64,000 bases of DNA from Amia ocellicauda (lineage: Eukaryota; Chordata; Actinopteri; Amiiformes; Amiidae), in assembly GCF_036373705.1 (NCBI RefSeq), contig NC_089863.1:9283357-9347356 (forward strand), in the 5' to 3' direction. Each line of letters starts with the position of its first letter. Position 1 is the stretch's first letter. Under the pieces are notes generated by a model, which was not told the DNA's origin, searched no databases, and was given only the letters and a program-made list of their open reading frames with translations. Below, piece after piece: positions 23,266 through 33,539 of this stretch. Made by a program: the position numbers and the translations under genes.

Positions 23266-24231
23266 ATGAACAACTTAAACATCACAGATCTGGACACTGT
23301 CAGGACAGGACGCTCTCAGAACAATACAGAATACTTACAGATTGCACTTGCAGTTATATTTGTAATGGAAATTTTAAACGTGATTATCGGGCTGCCAGTC
23401 AACTGCCTGGCCATCTGCAGCCTGTACCGCATGATCAGGGCTGACATAGTGGTGCCCATCTACATCATCAACCTGCTCATCGCTGACCTTCTGCAGGTCA
23501 TTGCAAGACTGGTGTCACTAGTCATCATCTTATTCACAGTTACTCTTATGAACATTCAGTCAATATTGATTGCTCTGGCTATTTTGATTAGTCTCATGTT
23601 CTGCAGCCTAAGTGCCAGCATTGGGTTCATGCTGTGCATCGCCCTGGAGAGATACCTGGTGGTCGCCCATCCTCTGTGGTACCGGTACCGCCGCAATGTC
23701 AGGCACACCGCACTGGTCTCTGTGGGAGTGTGGGTGCTGGCAGCGATACTAACTGCAGTGCTGATGCCACTGCTTCTTATTCTTCACCTTATCAAACAAA
23801 TAATTATAATTCTCTCTGTTCTCTTCCTCCTGCCGTTCCCTCTTCTCTTGTTCTTCTTCTTCGGCACATGGAGAGCCATCGCCAGCGCCACCTCTGTACG
23901 AGACGCAGAGAAGAGGAGGATTGTGCGCATGCTGGCCCTCGTCCTGGGCACCTACACTGTGCTCTTCCTCCCATTCTGCATAGTGAGTTTCATTATGAAC
24001 TATACAATAAATGTAAATATTTTCTTTGCCGCAATCATTACAACTGAAATGATTTCTCTCAGTGTCCTTGTGGACCCAGTGCTGTACATCCTCCTCAGGC
24101 CTGCTGTCCGCAACACACTGGACTCTCCCTCCTGCTGTCAGAGGCTGTTCACACTGACCAACTGCTGGACACCCAGAGCTGAGCAGGAGACAGAGGATAC
24201 GGCCACTGTGTCTACTGTCACGACTGTCTGA
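23266..24231 (+). CDS. Class A (rhodopsin-like) GPCR, copy 2
   Basis: A 321-residue receptor. Residues 1-24 hold sequons N5-I-T and N19-N-T. Membrane segments lie at about 25-54, 62-88, 98-131, 147-171, 177-200, 220-245 and 254-278. Motifs: LPVNCLAI, NLLIADLL, ERYLVVAHPLWY, LLPFP, LFLPF, DPVLY; CC at 290-291 is a likely palmitoylation site. No Cys sits at position 3.25 or in the second extracellular loop, so the usual class A disulfide is absent. The frame extends upstream to an ATG at 23029 (polar, Pro/Ser-rich, 79 codons); CTTTCTCTCAG at 23039-23049 could instead be an acceptor. AATAAA occurs at 24540-24545. Ligand unknown; ERY with WYRxRR and the missing disulfide recall Mas-related receptors, DPxxY the P2Y and proton-sensing group. 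Confidence 0.87.
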   Translation: MNNLNITDLDTVRTGRSQNNTEYLQIALAVIFVMEILNVIIGLPVNCLAICSLYRMIRADIVVPIYIINLLIADLLQVIARLVSLVIILFTVTLMNIQSILIALAILISLMFCSLSASIGFMLCIALERYLVVAHPLWYRYRRNVRHTALVSVGVWVLAAILTAVLMPLLLILHLIKQIIIILSVLFLLPFPLLLFFFFGTWRAIASATSVRDAEKRRIVRMLALVLGTYTVLFLPFCIVSFIMNYTINVNIFFAAIITTEMISLSVLVDPVLYILLRPAVRNTLDSPSCCQRLFTLTNCWTPRAEQETEDTATVSTVTTV

Positions 24232-24539
24232 GAGACACACACCCAGCTAACACACAACGTAACAACGTAGCAACGTAATTTCATTTGTGGCAACGTTGTG
24301 TGTCAGCTGGGCAGTGGTTTGGCAATGAGCTGTAATCCCTGTTGTCTATCTCAGACAGACAGACAGACAGACAGACAGACCCACAATGCAACACATCCTG
24401 TATATATTAACCCACACAGCTGAGGCCGACTCTCTCTGTCCCAGAGTGTCTCCTCACACATCACCCTCCCAGTCTAACCTGCAGCACAAACCCCACTGTG
24501 CTCCCCCGTTGTTATTATTATGTGTATTTCTTTTACTTT

Positions 24540-24545
24540 AATAAA
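24540..24545 (+). terminator. Candidate poly(A) signal of GPCR copy 2
   Basis: AATAAA about 310 nt after the stop codon; a second AATAAA is near 24616. Copy 1 lacks this region because the inverted repeat stops at 10471. Confidence 0.4.
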
Positions 24546-24734
24546 TTGTGTAATCTGTTGTATATTATTATTGATCTGAGACAATTTATTTATATGCTGG
24601 ATTGTTTTAGAAACAAATAAAACAAAAGTACATATTAAATATGAATGTTTTGGAAAGTACGATTTATTTATACTGTTTAAAGTTATACATACTTAAATGT
24701 ACATAGAAACTGGAATTGTAAGCACTTCCAAGAT

Positions 24735-25035
24735 CTCAGATTGAGTCAACACATCTGCTCACCAATCACAGACTCCGACACTGACACGTCCTGTGGCCAG
24801 AGTCTCCTCCAGCTGCCCAATGGAAGAACAGCATGGCGTACTGGGAGTGTGTGATTGGCCGATGGAGGGGGAGGGTTTACAGTGTTGATTCAGTCTGGCT
24901 CTGGGTTTATTCTGCGTCAGTCTTGTTCACCTCCTCTCATTGTGAGGTTCAGTGACTGATGAAGGGGCCCCATCTCAACGTGAGAAGGAGCCCCACTGTC
25001 TGGAGAAGCACCGGGTCGTGTTGGATGGAAATCTG
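24735..25035 (+). repeat. GPCR 3' flank, duplicated (copy after GPCR 2)
   Basis: Shares long wording with 37640-37940 and 48588-48860 (AATCACAGACTCCGACACTG, CTCCTCCAGCTGCCCAATGG, GGAGCCCCACTGTCTGGAG). It shows that the duplicated unit extends at least 800 bp beyond the GPCR stop codon. Confidence 0.85.
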
Positions 25036-25367
25036 AGGGGTGGTGCGTACAGAAATCTTTGGGGCAAATGCATGTGATTTTAGGGACAATGTTTGAGGAG
25101 CCTCACATGGTTGTCCTGCCACAAGAATACAGACTACTTCATCGCTTTACAACATGGACAATTCATTACCGGCTTCAAGAAATGCAACTTATGACAACAT
25201 TATACACATGCACAATACCCATCTATGCAATGCAAAAGAGTTGCTAATTATGAAAATAAACACTTCCCCATTCCAAAACAATGCATTTCCAGTCGTAGAA
25301 ATGAAACAATACTGCACAATGCACTACCAAGACTTATTGATATAATGCAGCTTGGATGCAGGTACCA

Positions 25368-25865
25368 GGGGCATGTCTAGGGGGTGATTCAGGCAGGCCA
25401 TAGCCCCCCCTGAAATGAGGCTGGTCCCCACGGTGGCCCCCCCAGAAATTCTGAGTTGTTATTGGTCAATAATTACGATCAAAGAAAAAGGGCGTCGTGG
25501 TCTGCCCTGGACGAAACACTGTCATCAACGCCCCCCCCACACCCATTCGGCCACCCCGTTGCAAATGTTCTGCTCTCACCACAGGTAGGTACACAGATTT
25601 TTTCAGTTCAAAACTCACTTCTATTTGCCTTTTGCTTGAAGCAGGTGTCCATGTCCTTGCATCTCTCCCATAACTCATCAAACTCACTGTCACGTTGCAG
25701 TTTTTCCAAGAAATTGTGAGCACTGTATACATTTTGCCTACTAATTATTAATGTTAGATGTATTTTTTCATCCAGCTGCACAGTGAAACTTTTCTTTGTC
25801 GTTGTTGTAGGCATACATAACTTTGAAAGCAAACCTAAATGGTCAAATTCCCTCTCCTTATACTG
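25368..25865 (-). pseudogene. hAT transposase fragment, decayed
   Basis: A minus-strand frame carries NFLEKLQRDSEFDELWERC, a style found in vertebrate hAT transposases of the zinc-finger/TTF type. The adjacent frame (25466-25732) overlaps it and is probably spurious. A CAGGGGCATGTCTAGGGGG hAT-like terminus lies at about 25371. Only a short piece of coding remains. Confidence 0.4.
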
Positions 25866-25929
25866 TGTTGAAGGCCAATAAAAATTAGATATTTTCCAAC
25901 TGGAACAATATGTGTGACTTATGAATTAA

Positions 25930-26222
25930 TGGTGCTATGGAGTTTAATATTAATATTAACGACCTACGAAGTGAGCCAGGGGACACAAATGGAAATTGGA
26001 CTTCAAGGCATTCAAGACACAAAACAGGAGACACTTCTTCACACAGAGAGGCGTCACAATCTGAACAAACTCCCCAGTGATGTGGCTGAAGCTGAAAATT
26101 TGGGAACATTTGAAAATAGGCTGGATAGGATCCTTGGATCACTTAGATATTAATGGACACCAAACGAGCACAATGGGTCGAATAGGCTCATCTCGTTTGT
26201 ACACTTTCTTATGTACTTATGT
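25930..26222 (+). mobile_element. CR1-like LINE 3' end
   Basis: Matches the 3' part of the element at 44785-46775 (GACACAAATGGAAATTGG, AACAAACTCCCCAGTGATGT, ATTAATGGACACCAAACGAG, GGGTCGAATAGGCTC). Confidence 0.8.
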
Positions 26223-26226
26223 TCTA

Positions 26227-26400
26227 GTGTCCCTCTGACTCTTGGTCATTTACAAAAATCAAGTCAATACTTGCGCTCTCTCTGGTTGGTTCCCTGACAA
26301 ATTGAGTTAGAAAGCAGTCATTTACCATATCAACCATTTCTATTTCTGCTTCTGTAGTCCCGACTGGGCTTTCCCGGTATATGTTTGGGCCACAGCCACA
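26227..26400 (-). mobile_element. CR1-like LINE fragment, opposite orientation
   Basis: Reverse complement of about 44880-45010 (GTAAATGACTGCTTTCTAAC, GTGTCAGAGGGACACTAG). It abuts the plus-strand 3' end of the same family at 26222; a separate insertion is the simplest reading. Confidence 0.65.
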
Positions 26401-27050
26401 TACTTACCACATGCAGTCCTCATTACATTGTATAATGCAACTCTTTAGTGGTAAAGAGTATAACCAAACAATATATAAGCTTCACTTTAGTACACCAATA
26501 TAATATACAAAAAATCATGATACTGTATTATCCATCGCCGTACAAGATCTATACTGTGGAGGACTATCCATGCCAAAATTAAAAATAAATAACAGAGAAG
26601 AGAATAAACAAATAAATGTCAAAAATAAATAAATAAATACATGGACATGTATCTATTTATTATTGAAATTAGATGCATGCTCCTGTATTTATGTATTTAT
26701 TTCCAAATGTATTTATTTAGTTCAACATTTATTAATTGATTTCTCTATTTATTAATTAATTCTTTCTTTCTTTCATTCTTTCTTTCTTTTCTCTTTGTCA
26801 TGCATATACAGACACACAAATGATCCGAAACTCCACCCAACACTACCATAATAGTACTAAGTATGGTGTAAATAAGGCTAAAAATCTCCATGTAGTAAAA
26901 ATCAGCTTCTGTGCATCGTGCGCTGCCAGCAGGGGGCAGTCGAGAACAGGTGTAACGTGAGAATTGCTGTTACAGTGGTGATTACACATTGTCACCACCA
27001 GGTGCCTATAAATATCTGTTTTTACACTGCTTGTGTAACTTAATGTGATG
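26400..27050. other. AT-rich DNA with TAAATAAA-type repeats; no gene
   Basis: Contains runs and imperfect inverted runs of AAATAAAT/ATTTATTT at about 26580-26760. Nothing else recognised. Confidence 0.4.
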
Positions 27051-27052
27051 TA

Positions 27053-27385
27053 CACTCACCTAAAGGATTATTAGGAACACCTGTTCAATTTCTCATTAAT
27101 GCAATTATCTAACCAACCAATCACATGGCCCCCACAGTCACCAGATCTCAACCCAATAGAGCATCTTTGGGATGTGGTGGAACGGGAGCTTCGTGCCCTG
27201 GATGTGCATCCCACAAATCTCCATCAACTGCAAGATGCTATCCTATCAATATGGGCCAACATTTCTAAAGAATGCTTTCAGCACCTTGTTGAATCAATGC
27301 CACGTAGAATGAAGGCAGTTCTGAAGGCGAAAGGGGGTCAAACACAGTATTAGTATGGTGTTCCTAATAATCCTTTAGGTGAGTG
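27053..27385 (+). mobile_element. Internally deleted Tc1-like element (333 bp)
   Basis: TA target duplications at 27051-27052 and 27386-27387. Both ends read CACTCACCTAAAGGATTATT inward. It retains only the last 84 codons or so of a transposase (from SPDLNPIEHLWD to KGGQTQY) and the far-end UTR. It is a deletion derivative of the full element at 60257-61477, opposite in orientation. Confidence 0.9.
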
Positions 27386-27389
27386 TATA

Positions 27390-28400
27390 CTTCTCCTTGT
27401 TTGGAAAGCATATCATCACACTAATGCAAGTTTGCTGGTAGAATAACTCAACTGCTAATAATAGTAACAATTATTAGAAGAAAAATGAAAGAGACTTCCA
27501 GTGCTTAGTATACATTGAGGTGATTAAGTGAGCCAGTAACTCTCATCCACAACGTATTTTCACTCTTACATTTTATTTGAAGCATATTATCTTAGGTGTT
27601 AAAAATCATAAGCCAATTTAGACCTCAATAATGTTTAGAGGGAAGACACGGTGTGCAATAATCTTTTTTTTGTGACAAAAATAGAAAACTAATATAATTT
27701 AATTATATTTCTGAAACAGGTAATAGTTACAGAAAAGAAACAGATAATACCCAATCTCTCTCACTGGTACTATTGTCCTTTTGTGCCATTCCAGAATGAT
27801 TTCTGTATCTGGATTTAAACTATAGAGATTTCAAAAAAATAAAAAATAGGAAAGACAACACATATATTTACAGTGCCATTTTTCTTTCTCTCTCCTATTT
27901 CTATTTTCAGTTTAATTTTTAATATGATGCTTTTAATTCATATCATGCAATTTCTTCTGTCAATCTCATTGCCACGATCTCTCTATCATTCTGTTTAACT
28001 TTCTCATCAATTAAATGCTTCTCGTGCCCCCTTAAATAACCTAATAGTCCCGATCAAAACTTCACAAACATCCATCCATTTTCTTCCCGTCCTGTGTGCC
28101 TGTGTGAGGTCAATAGCATGTTATATCAAAATAATGATCAATTGGATCTAATTTGTTGTTGAACTATTAAACAGCATTTTACAGTCGGGATGTTGATAGA
28201 CTATTTAATCAAAACGATATGAATACAATGTAAAATAGAAACACATTTAAACCCTACATTACACCTAGTACAACTTTACTCATTATGTAGAATGAACAAA
28301 CTACCTTAGCAGTGCGTCCTATAGTCACTGAAGAACATAACAGAACGTAAATAACAGTATTTTCATTTTTGTCATGCATTTAAAAGGATATTAAAATAAA
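27390..28400. other. AT-rich intergenic DNA; nothing recognised
   Basis: No reading frame of substance, no clear repeat ends and no RNA gene seen. Confidence 0.4.
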
Positions 28401-28409
28401 TCTTACCAC

Positions 28410-28615
28410 TACTACTTAATTTATTAGCAGACACCCTTATCCAGGGTGACTTACAATTGATACAAGATTTCACCTTATTTTTTCATATTTACCCATTTTC
28501 ACAGCTGGGCATTTACGGGGGCAATCTAGGTAGAGTACTTTGCTCAAGGGTACAACAGCGGTGCCCTCACAACCCTGTGCTCCAGAGTCCAGAGCCCTAG
28601 CCACCCTGACTATCT
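28410..28615 (-). mobile_element. Fish retroposon 3' end (SINE/LINE tail)
   Basis: Starts TTAGCAGACACCCTTATCCA, then GGTGACTTACAATTG and GTACTTTGCTCAAGGGTACA, the typical reverse-orientation tail of fish retroposons. Related ends are at 49612-50200 and 62210-62605. Confidence 0.6.
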
Positions 28616-28891
28616 ATATCACAATATAAAAGAAAGTTAGCCTTTAAAAAAACAGTAACTATGTTCTCTGTAGAATAAATAAGAGTGCTTTGTAAATATG
28701 CTAATTTCCAAGTATTACATGCGTAGTGGTTTAGCACTATTATTACTATTATTTGTTTATATCTTAGCGTACAAAAGTACAACAGAGAAAGAATGGGAAA
28801 GCGTTTAGGGAGACCCCAGTGGATTTCAAGTCCAACGCCTTAACCACTCGCCCATCGCAGCCCCACAGGATGACACCCATGTACAATACAG

Positions 28892-29077
28892 CAGGGGTTT
28901 TCAATCCGGTCCCGGAGCACCCGCTGCCCTGCTGGTTGTTGTTCCAACTGAGGTCTTAATTGCTTAATTACACCCTTAATTGATCTAACAAAGCAATATA
29001 CCATTCAATTAAGTAATTAGGTTGGAACAAAAACCAGCAGGACAGGGGGTGCTCCAGGACCGGATTAAAACCCCCTG
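28892..29077. mobile_element. 186-bp hAT MITE with perfect 8-bp TSD
   Basis: Ends CAGGGGTTTT ... AACCCCCTG, with inverted arms matching over about 60 bp (CCGGTCCCGGAGCACCC against GGGTGCTCCAGGACCGG). The octamer CAATACAG flanks both sides (28884-28891 and 29078-29085). The centre is a short AT-rich loop. Confidence 0.92.
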
Positions 29078-29119
29078 CAATACAGTAACACCCACACATT
29101 CAAAGGGAGAAACACAATA

Positions 29120-29345
29120 CAACTGGAAGTCCTAGTCCATGTGCTTGCAAATTTACTTTCAAAGTGAGGGCAAACTGATTGATGTATGTAACGTCTGTAA
29201 ACTTGTGTGTATTGTATGTATACAGTATTATTGTCCACTGCACTGGTCTATGTTTTGCAGTGGAGCCCCCTGTACTTGCTTTGGGCAAACGGTTGTAACC
29301 TTGTCATGCCAATAAAGCTCTTTTTGAATTTGAAGTTGAATTTTT
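29120..29345 (+). mobile_element. LINE-type retroposon 3' tail
   Basis: Ends TGCCAATAAAGCTCTTTTTG, AATTTGAAGTTGAATT, the AATAAAGC plus (GAATT)n style of fish LINE 3' ends. Left limit uncertain. Confidence 0.45.
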
Positions 29346-29559
29346 GTAAAGCTAATTACGCGCAACACAGTCTTTCGTCACAATCATTCTCTGTGACACA
29401 GTGTCCGCCCAGCTGGCACAGCCTTGATTGCGGAATGGACCTGCTTCATATATATGCAAATCAGGCCGGTCGGCACAGACTCTCCGGTGATATTCTTTGG
29501 AGTTTAAAGAGAAACATGGTGCTGTTTCTTTGCTTTGATGATGATGTGTAAAGCATGCG

Positions 29560-30235
29560 CAGCTGTATAGTGTGAGAGGTTGAGATCTATGTAGGCTTAT
29601 GTAGATGAGTTTCAAAACCAACCGTGGACCATTTGTATTGCGCGTTGGACCAGTCCCCTCCATGTCCCGGTGCTGGATATCGTCACTGAGGTCTATCCTT
29701 ACCTGTTGCTCTTGTATCATGGAGTTTGAAATGTAAAATATTTATCCTAATAAAACAGTGTCAGAACATGATGAATGCGACTCAATGAAGCAGTGATTAA
29801 CTGTTCCTGCTTGTTAAGGAGCTGCAACACCTTAACAAGCCCATTCTGATTTTCACTGATGATCAATAACCTTCTGGTTAAATAATAGAAATATATATTT
29901 TACTAATGATATTGTTTGCATTATTGTAATGTACCTCTTGATGAGTTTCTGATTGTTCTTTTAATACTTTTTATTGTCAGGTCATAAATGGAATCATATA
30001 TTTAAATGTGTTAATTTGAATATGGAATGAATTGCAGCTACTATCTTCTGACAAAATATATTCAGATATTTGATGATGATTTTAAACATGTTGCACAAAT
30101 GTAGCATATACCCTAAAACAGAATGATAATGATGTATTGCCGTACTGTTTGTGTGCACCAGTGTACTAAGTGCAGGCTATAGTTTCTGTGTGGTATTAGT
30201 TTTAATATATATATAAATACATAGATACATAAATA
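29560..30235. other. AT-rich intergenic DNA; nothing recognised
   Basis: No reading frame, RNA gene or element end identified. Confidence 0.4.
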
Positions 30236-30740
30236 TATAGACTACCTGTCAAACGTTTTAGAACACCTCAATTTATTCAGTTTTTATTGAAATGTACGCA
30301 GTTTAATGTCTCAATGTACTCTGAAATTAAAGCATAGAACAAATAAACAATTGGAGATAAAAAATAAACCATGGAATTGTTTTGTTTAACAAAATTTGAC
30401 CTCTTAAGCTGACAAACCCCTCTGCTACCCTTAAAAGGGCACCAAATCCATGTGCTTCTCTTTAATCCCATGTGGGGGGGTGGGGGGATACTTGGTCTGA
30501 GTAGGAATACATCTCAGAAAATTTTGACATTTATGACATATACTGGAACCAGACAGTCAACTGATCAAAACAAGACCATCCATGTTTTGGCAGAATCAAC
30601 ACACACCCGTTTACAGTGTACTAATACACAATGATTTTACTTAATTTGATCTAAACTGCTCTGTGTTTGATACTGAACAAAACAAGCCTATTTGCAAAGA
30701 AATCTGATTGAAACCGAGTGATCTGTGACCGTCTGAATGA

Positions 30741-30760
30741 GACCTCCCCCCCCCCCCCCC
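30741..30760. repeat. Poly(C) run
   Basis: About 17-20 consecutive C within the Tc1-like element, followed by a second C7 run at about 30781. Confidence 0.9.
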
Positions 30761-30904
30761 CCGAGCAGACTGCACGTTTACCCCCCCGGGCTCTGAATGA
30801 CTTCGGCAACACGGACGCTGTAAACCGGATGTGTTTGAGAATGAAATGTGTCAGTAGCCAAGAGAAAAAGCTTTCAAACGATGTGTGGCTGGGGCCGGCT
30901 GAGT

Positions 30905-31985
30905 GTGTTCCCTGTGAAACCGGCCATCAAGGTTCTGGGGATCACGATTGATGGGGCCAACCCCGGCGCCCGGATCTGAGCGGAAGCTTTATCTAAAGTA
31001 CAAAAGAAGATCCACAGCTGGAGCACAAGAACCCTTACAATGACTGGTAAGGTGCTGGTTGTAAAGGCTATTCTCTTCCCTATTCTTCTCTATGTAGGCA
31101 TGATATTTTACCCAGACAGGCATACTAATAAATTGATAGATAGAATTATATTTCGGTTTGTCTGGGGGAGTAAAATGGAGAGGCTGAAAAAAATGCAAAT
31201 GGTGAAGGGTGCCCTGGATGGAGGTAGGGGGGTCCCCGACGTTGTGCGGCTCATTAAGGCGCAGGGGCTGGCATATGTGGTTAAGAACATCCAGGCTGCT
31301 GGCAAGAAAGTGAGTTTCATGAACTGCTTTTACTTTGCCAGCAGCCTGAGACCACTCGGCCTCTGCACCATGGATAACACCGGGCCGCACTCGTGGGATC
31401 CCCCGCTGTCCTACAGGGCGCTCCGAGCCTTTGCACTCGAAGTAGGCCTCCACAAAGCCTCACTGCCATCAGAATAGAAGATTTTCCTCCCGAAACCTGC
31501 CAGAATATCTGGGCTAACACTATGCATGTTTGTCTCACAAATACAAAGAAAGATGTCTCCTGGATGGCTGTGAGGCGGTGTCTCCACACTCGACTGTTCA
31601 TGTACAGAAGGGGTTTAGCCCTATCTGACACCAACCCCTACAAGGGCTGCCTGGGAAGGGAGTCAGTGACTTTTTTTAAGGAGTGCCCCTCCACTTGCAG
31701 GGTCTGGCTCTTGTCCGTTCCTCCACAGGTTTGCCGTACCTGCACAGACAACCGCCCAGCAGATCCTGTATGGACCAGCCAGGGGACTGTCAACATCTAC
31801 CCTGAGGTGCTGGTGGTGTGTCGTCTGTGCGGTTCAACAAGCAGGAGCTGGACCCAAAAGTCATCGTGCGGAGGGGCGTGGTCCTAGTATGAGACAATGT
31901 CAATCTGGAGATCCATCAGAGGGCAAGGAGGAAGCCTTGAGGAACTGGAAAATTCAAGATCTGCGGGAGCTCAGAAACCTATGAC
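30905..31985 (+). pseudogene. LINE ORF2 C-terminus, broken
   Basis: Starts around VKPAIKVLGITIDGANPGAR, then an in-frame stop, then VLVVKAILFPILLYVG, FVWGSKMERL, GGRGVPDVVRL, SSLRPLGLCTMDNTGPHS and IEDFPPETCQNIWANTMH. Several frameshifts follow at about 31460 and 31680. About 25 bp near 31300-31325 are absent from the copy at 8.9 kb. Confidence 0.75.
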
Positions 31986-32262
31986 GGGATACCACCTATG
32001 GGGATGGATACTCCCCCTGCTGCAGCCCGAGTCCAAGAACTTTTATTCTCTTACTGATAAATGATTGTTTTTAAAAACAATTTTAATTGTTTTTAACGAG
32101 ATTCATTGTTTTTAAATAGCACTTGTTTCATTGCTTTTGAATGATTTGATGGTTATGTTTTTTTTTATTTGTCAAATGCATTGACTGTTATTCAGATAGT
32201 TTTGATTCTGTTTTGAATCTGATCCATTATCTGTTAATAATCAATGCATTTGACTGTTTTTT

Positions 32263-32560
32263 ACGGTGGCCCTGAAGTGCAAAGCACAAATGCAAAAAGA
32301 AAATCGCAGCTGCATAAAGAAAAACGCAATTGCAAAAAGAGAAACACAAAAACATAATGAGAAACACAAAAATGGAATTGACGAATGGCAGCACGTCAGT
32401 CCTTTGTGGGTGTGTAGCTCGCCCATAAAAGTGGTGGGCTTCGAAATAATGTGGCTGGGGGATGAAGAAACTAAAAAAAAATGTTTTTGTTTTTGTGTTT
32501 CTTTTTGCAGTTGTGTTATTGTTTTTGCATTTGTGTTTCGCACTTCAGGGCAACCATAGT
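32263..32560. mobile_element. MITE with GGTGGCCCTGAAGTGC ends
   Basis: Terminal inverted repeats GGTGGCCCTGAAGTGCAAAG (left) and GGTTGCCCTGAAGTGCGAAA (complement of right). The interior has mirrored A-rich and T-rich runs of the AAACACAAAAA type. One further end of the family sits at 35400-35456. No transposase. The low-complexity frames on both strands are not genes. Confidence 0.75.
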
Positions 32561-33239
32561 TTTTGTTAAATTTTGTTGGTTTGGCAGTTTGCCGTTTTAT
32601 CACAAATTTTATTGTTTTGATTGATTTAATTCACTTGATTATTGAGTTTATTTTGTATTTTGGTTTAAACACTTTAGGATTTTAAAAGTTTTAAGTGATT
32701 TTAGACTTGGATTTAAAAAATAATAATAATCAAAAGAAATACATTTTATTGTATTGTTTTTACATTTGTAATGTAAAATCCTAAAACAAATAAAACAGTA
32801 TTTTAAACGATGTGCGCATTGTAGGAATACAGTGTAACTTCTATGCACAGGAGCTGTGTGTAACACTGCCAAATAATGCTTAACAGGGTATAGTAACACA
32901 GTATGTAACTCTGAAATGTACATTATTTTTCAGTTTTTGGTAACCTAAACTTAGTTTTTAACCTCTGACAGTTTACCGCTTACCTTTGTACCATTTCACG
33001 TTATTCACTGGACTTCAAGTTAAAAAAAAAATGGAAAAATGGGGGTATTCTAAAACTTTTGATCGGTAGTGTATATTGATTTTATGCAAAATCTTTCTGA
33101 ATATCTGAATTGAGTTGTCTGTAACACATTCCTATCACTAATCCTCCAGCTCTGTTATTCAAAAATTTAACACTCAAAGATTTTGTTTTGTTGGCATCTA
33201 ATTTGAGTTATTTATCCTCAAAGTCATTTCTGATATATA

Positions 33240-33465
33240 ATGCTAGCTGTGGAGGGTGACCTGGAATGTGCGCACCTGGTTCTTGGCTTTCTTCTGGAAG
33301 AGCACGGTCTCATCTAGGTTACTCAGGCTGAGTTGCAGCCCCCTGTGTGGTGGACAGCAGGACCAGGGTCTCTGCTTAGACTGTGGAGCGGTGTGGGGGG
33401 CTTGTGATGTAGCTGTTACTCCTCTTCCTCAGGGTGCTGACACAACCATTAGTAAAAGAACGATA
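33240..33465. repeat. Segment A, copy 2
   Basis: Homologous to 6840-7065 and 57840-58085. The minus strand reads NLDETVLFQKKAKNQVRTFQ; a deletion relative to copy 3 removes about 25 bp around 33320. It precedes segment B, as in the unit at 57.8 kb. Confidence 0.55.
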
Positions 33466-33539
33466 AATAGCCAGGATATACTTGGGATAATATTTTGACT
33501 TATTTTATTATTTGAATTATTTGAATAATCAGTGCAGCA

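Larger units (their letters stand above)
18260..24426 (-). repeat. Large inverted repeat, right arm
   Basis: Reverse complement of 10471-16641 with no indels except one tetranucleotide unit near 24355-24380. The inner end cuts a hAT MITE 11 bp short of its terminus. The outer end continues into GPCR 3' flank that is also present after GPCR copy 3. The arm carries GPCR copy 2. Confidence 0.95.
30886..32800 (+). mobile_element. 5'-truncated Tx1/L1-clade LINE, second copy
   Basis: Same family as 7746-9345, plus strand, ending AAATAAAACAG. Probable 14-bp target duplication TTT(C/T)AAACGATGTG at 30872-30885 and 32801-32814, one mismatch. It contains ORF2 C-terminal remnants and a T-rich 3' UTR with a MITE inserted at about 32263-32560. 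Confidence 0.8.
30240..33071. mobile_element. Non-autonomous Tc1-like element hosting two later insertions
   Basis: Left end GACTACCTGTCAAACG (then TTTTAGAACACC) and right end CACTACCGATCAAAAG (complement, then TTTTAGAATACC) are inverted and flanked by TA (30238-30239 and 33072-33073). Removing the LINE at 30886-32800 leaves about 0.9 kb with no recognisable transposase. Confidence 0.7.

Noticed and set aside
25930-26400. CR1 3' end next to an inverted CR1 5' piece, as in twin priming
   Set aside because: Twin priming places the inverted 5' part before the 3' part; here it lies after the 3' terminus, so two insertions are simpler.
32241-32603. Frames of 97 and 120 codons on opposite strands
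   Set aside because: They cover a palindromic A/T-rich MITE and are low complexity.
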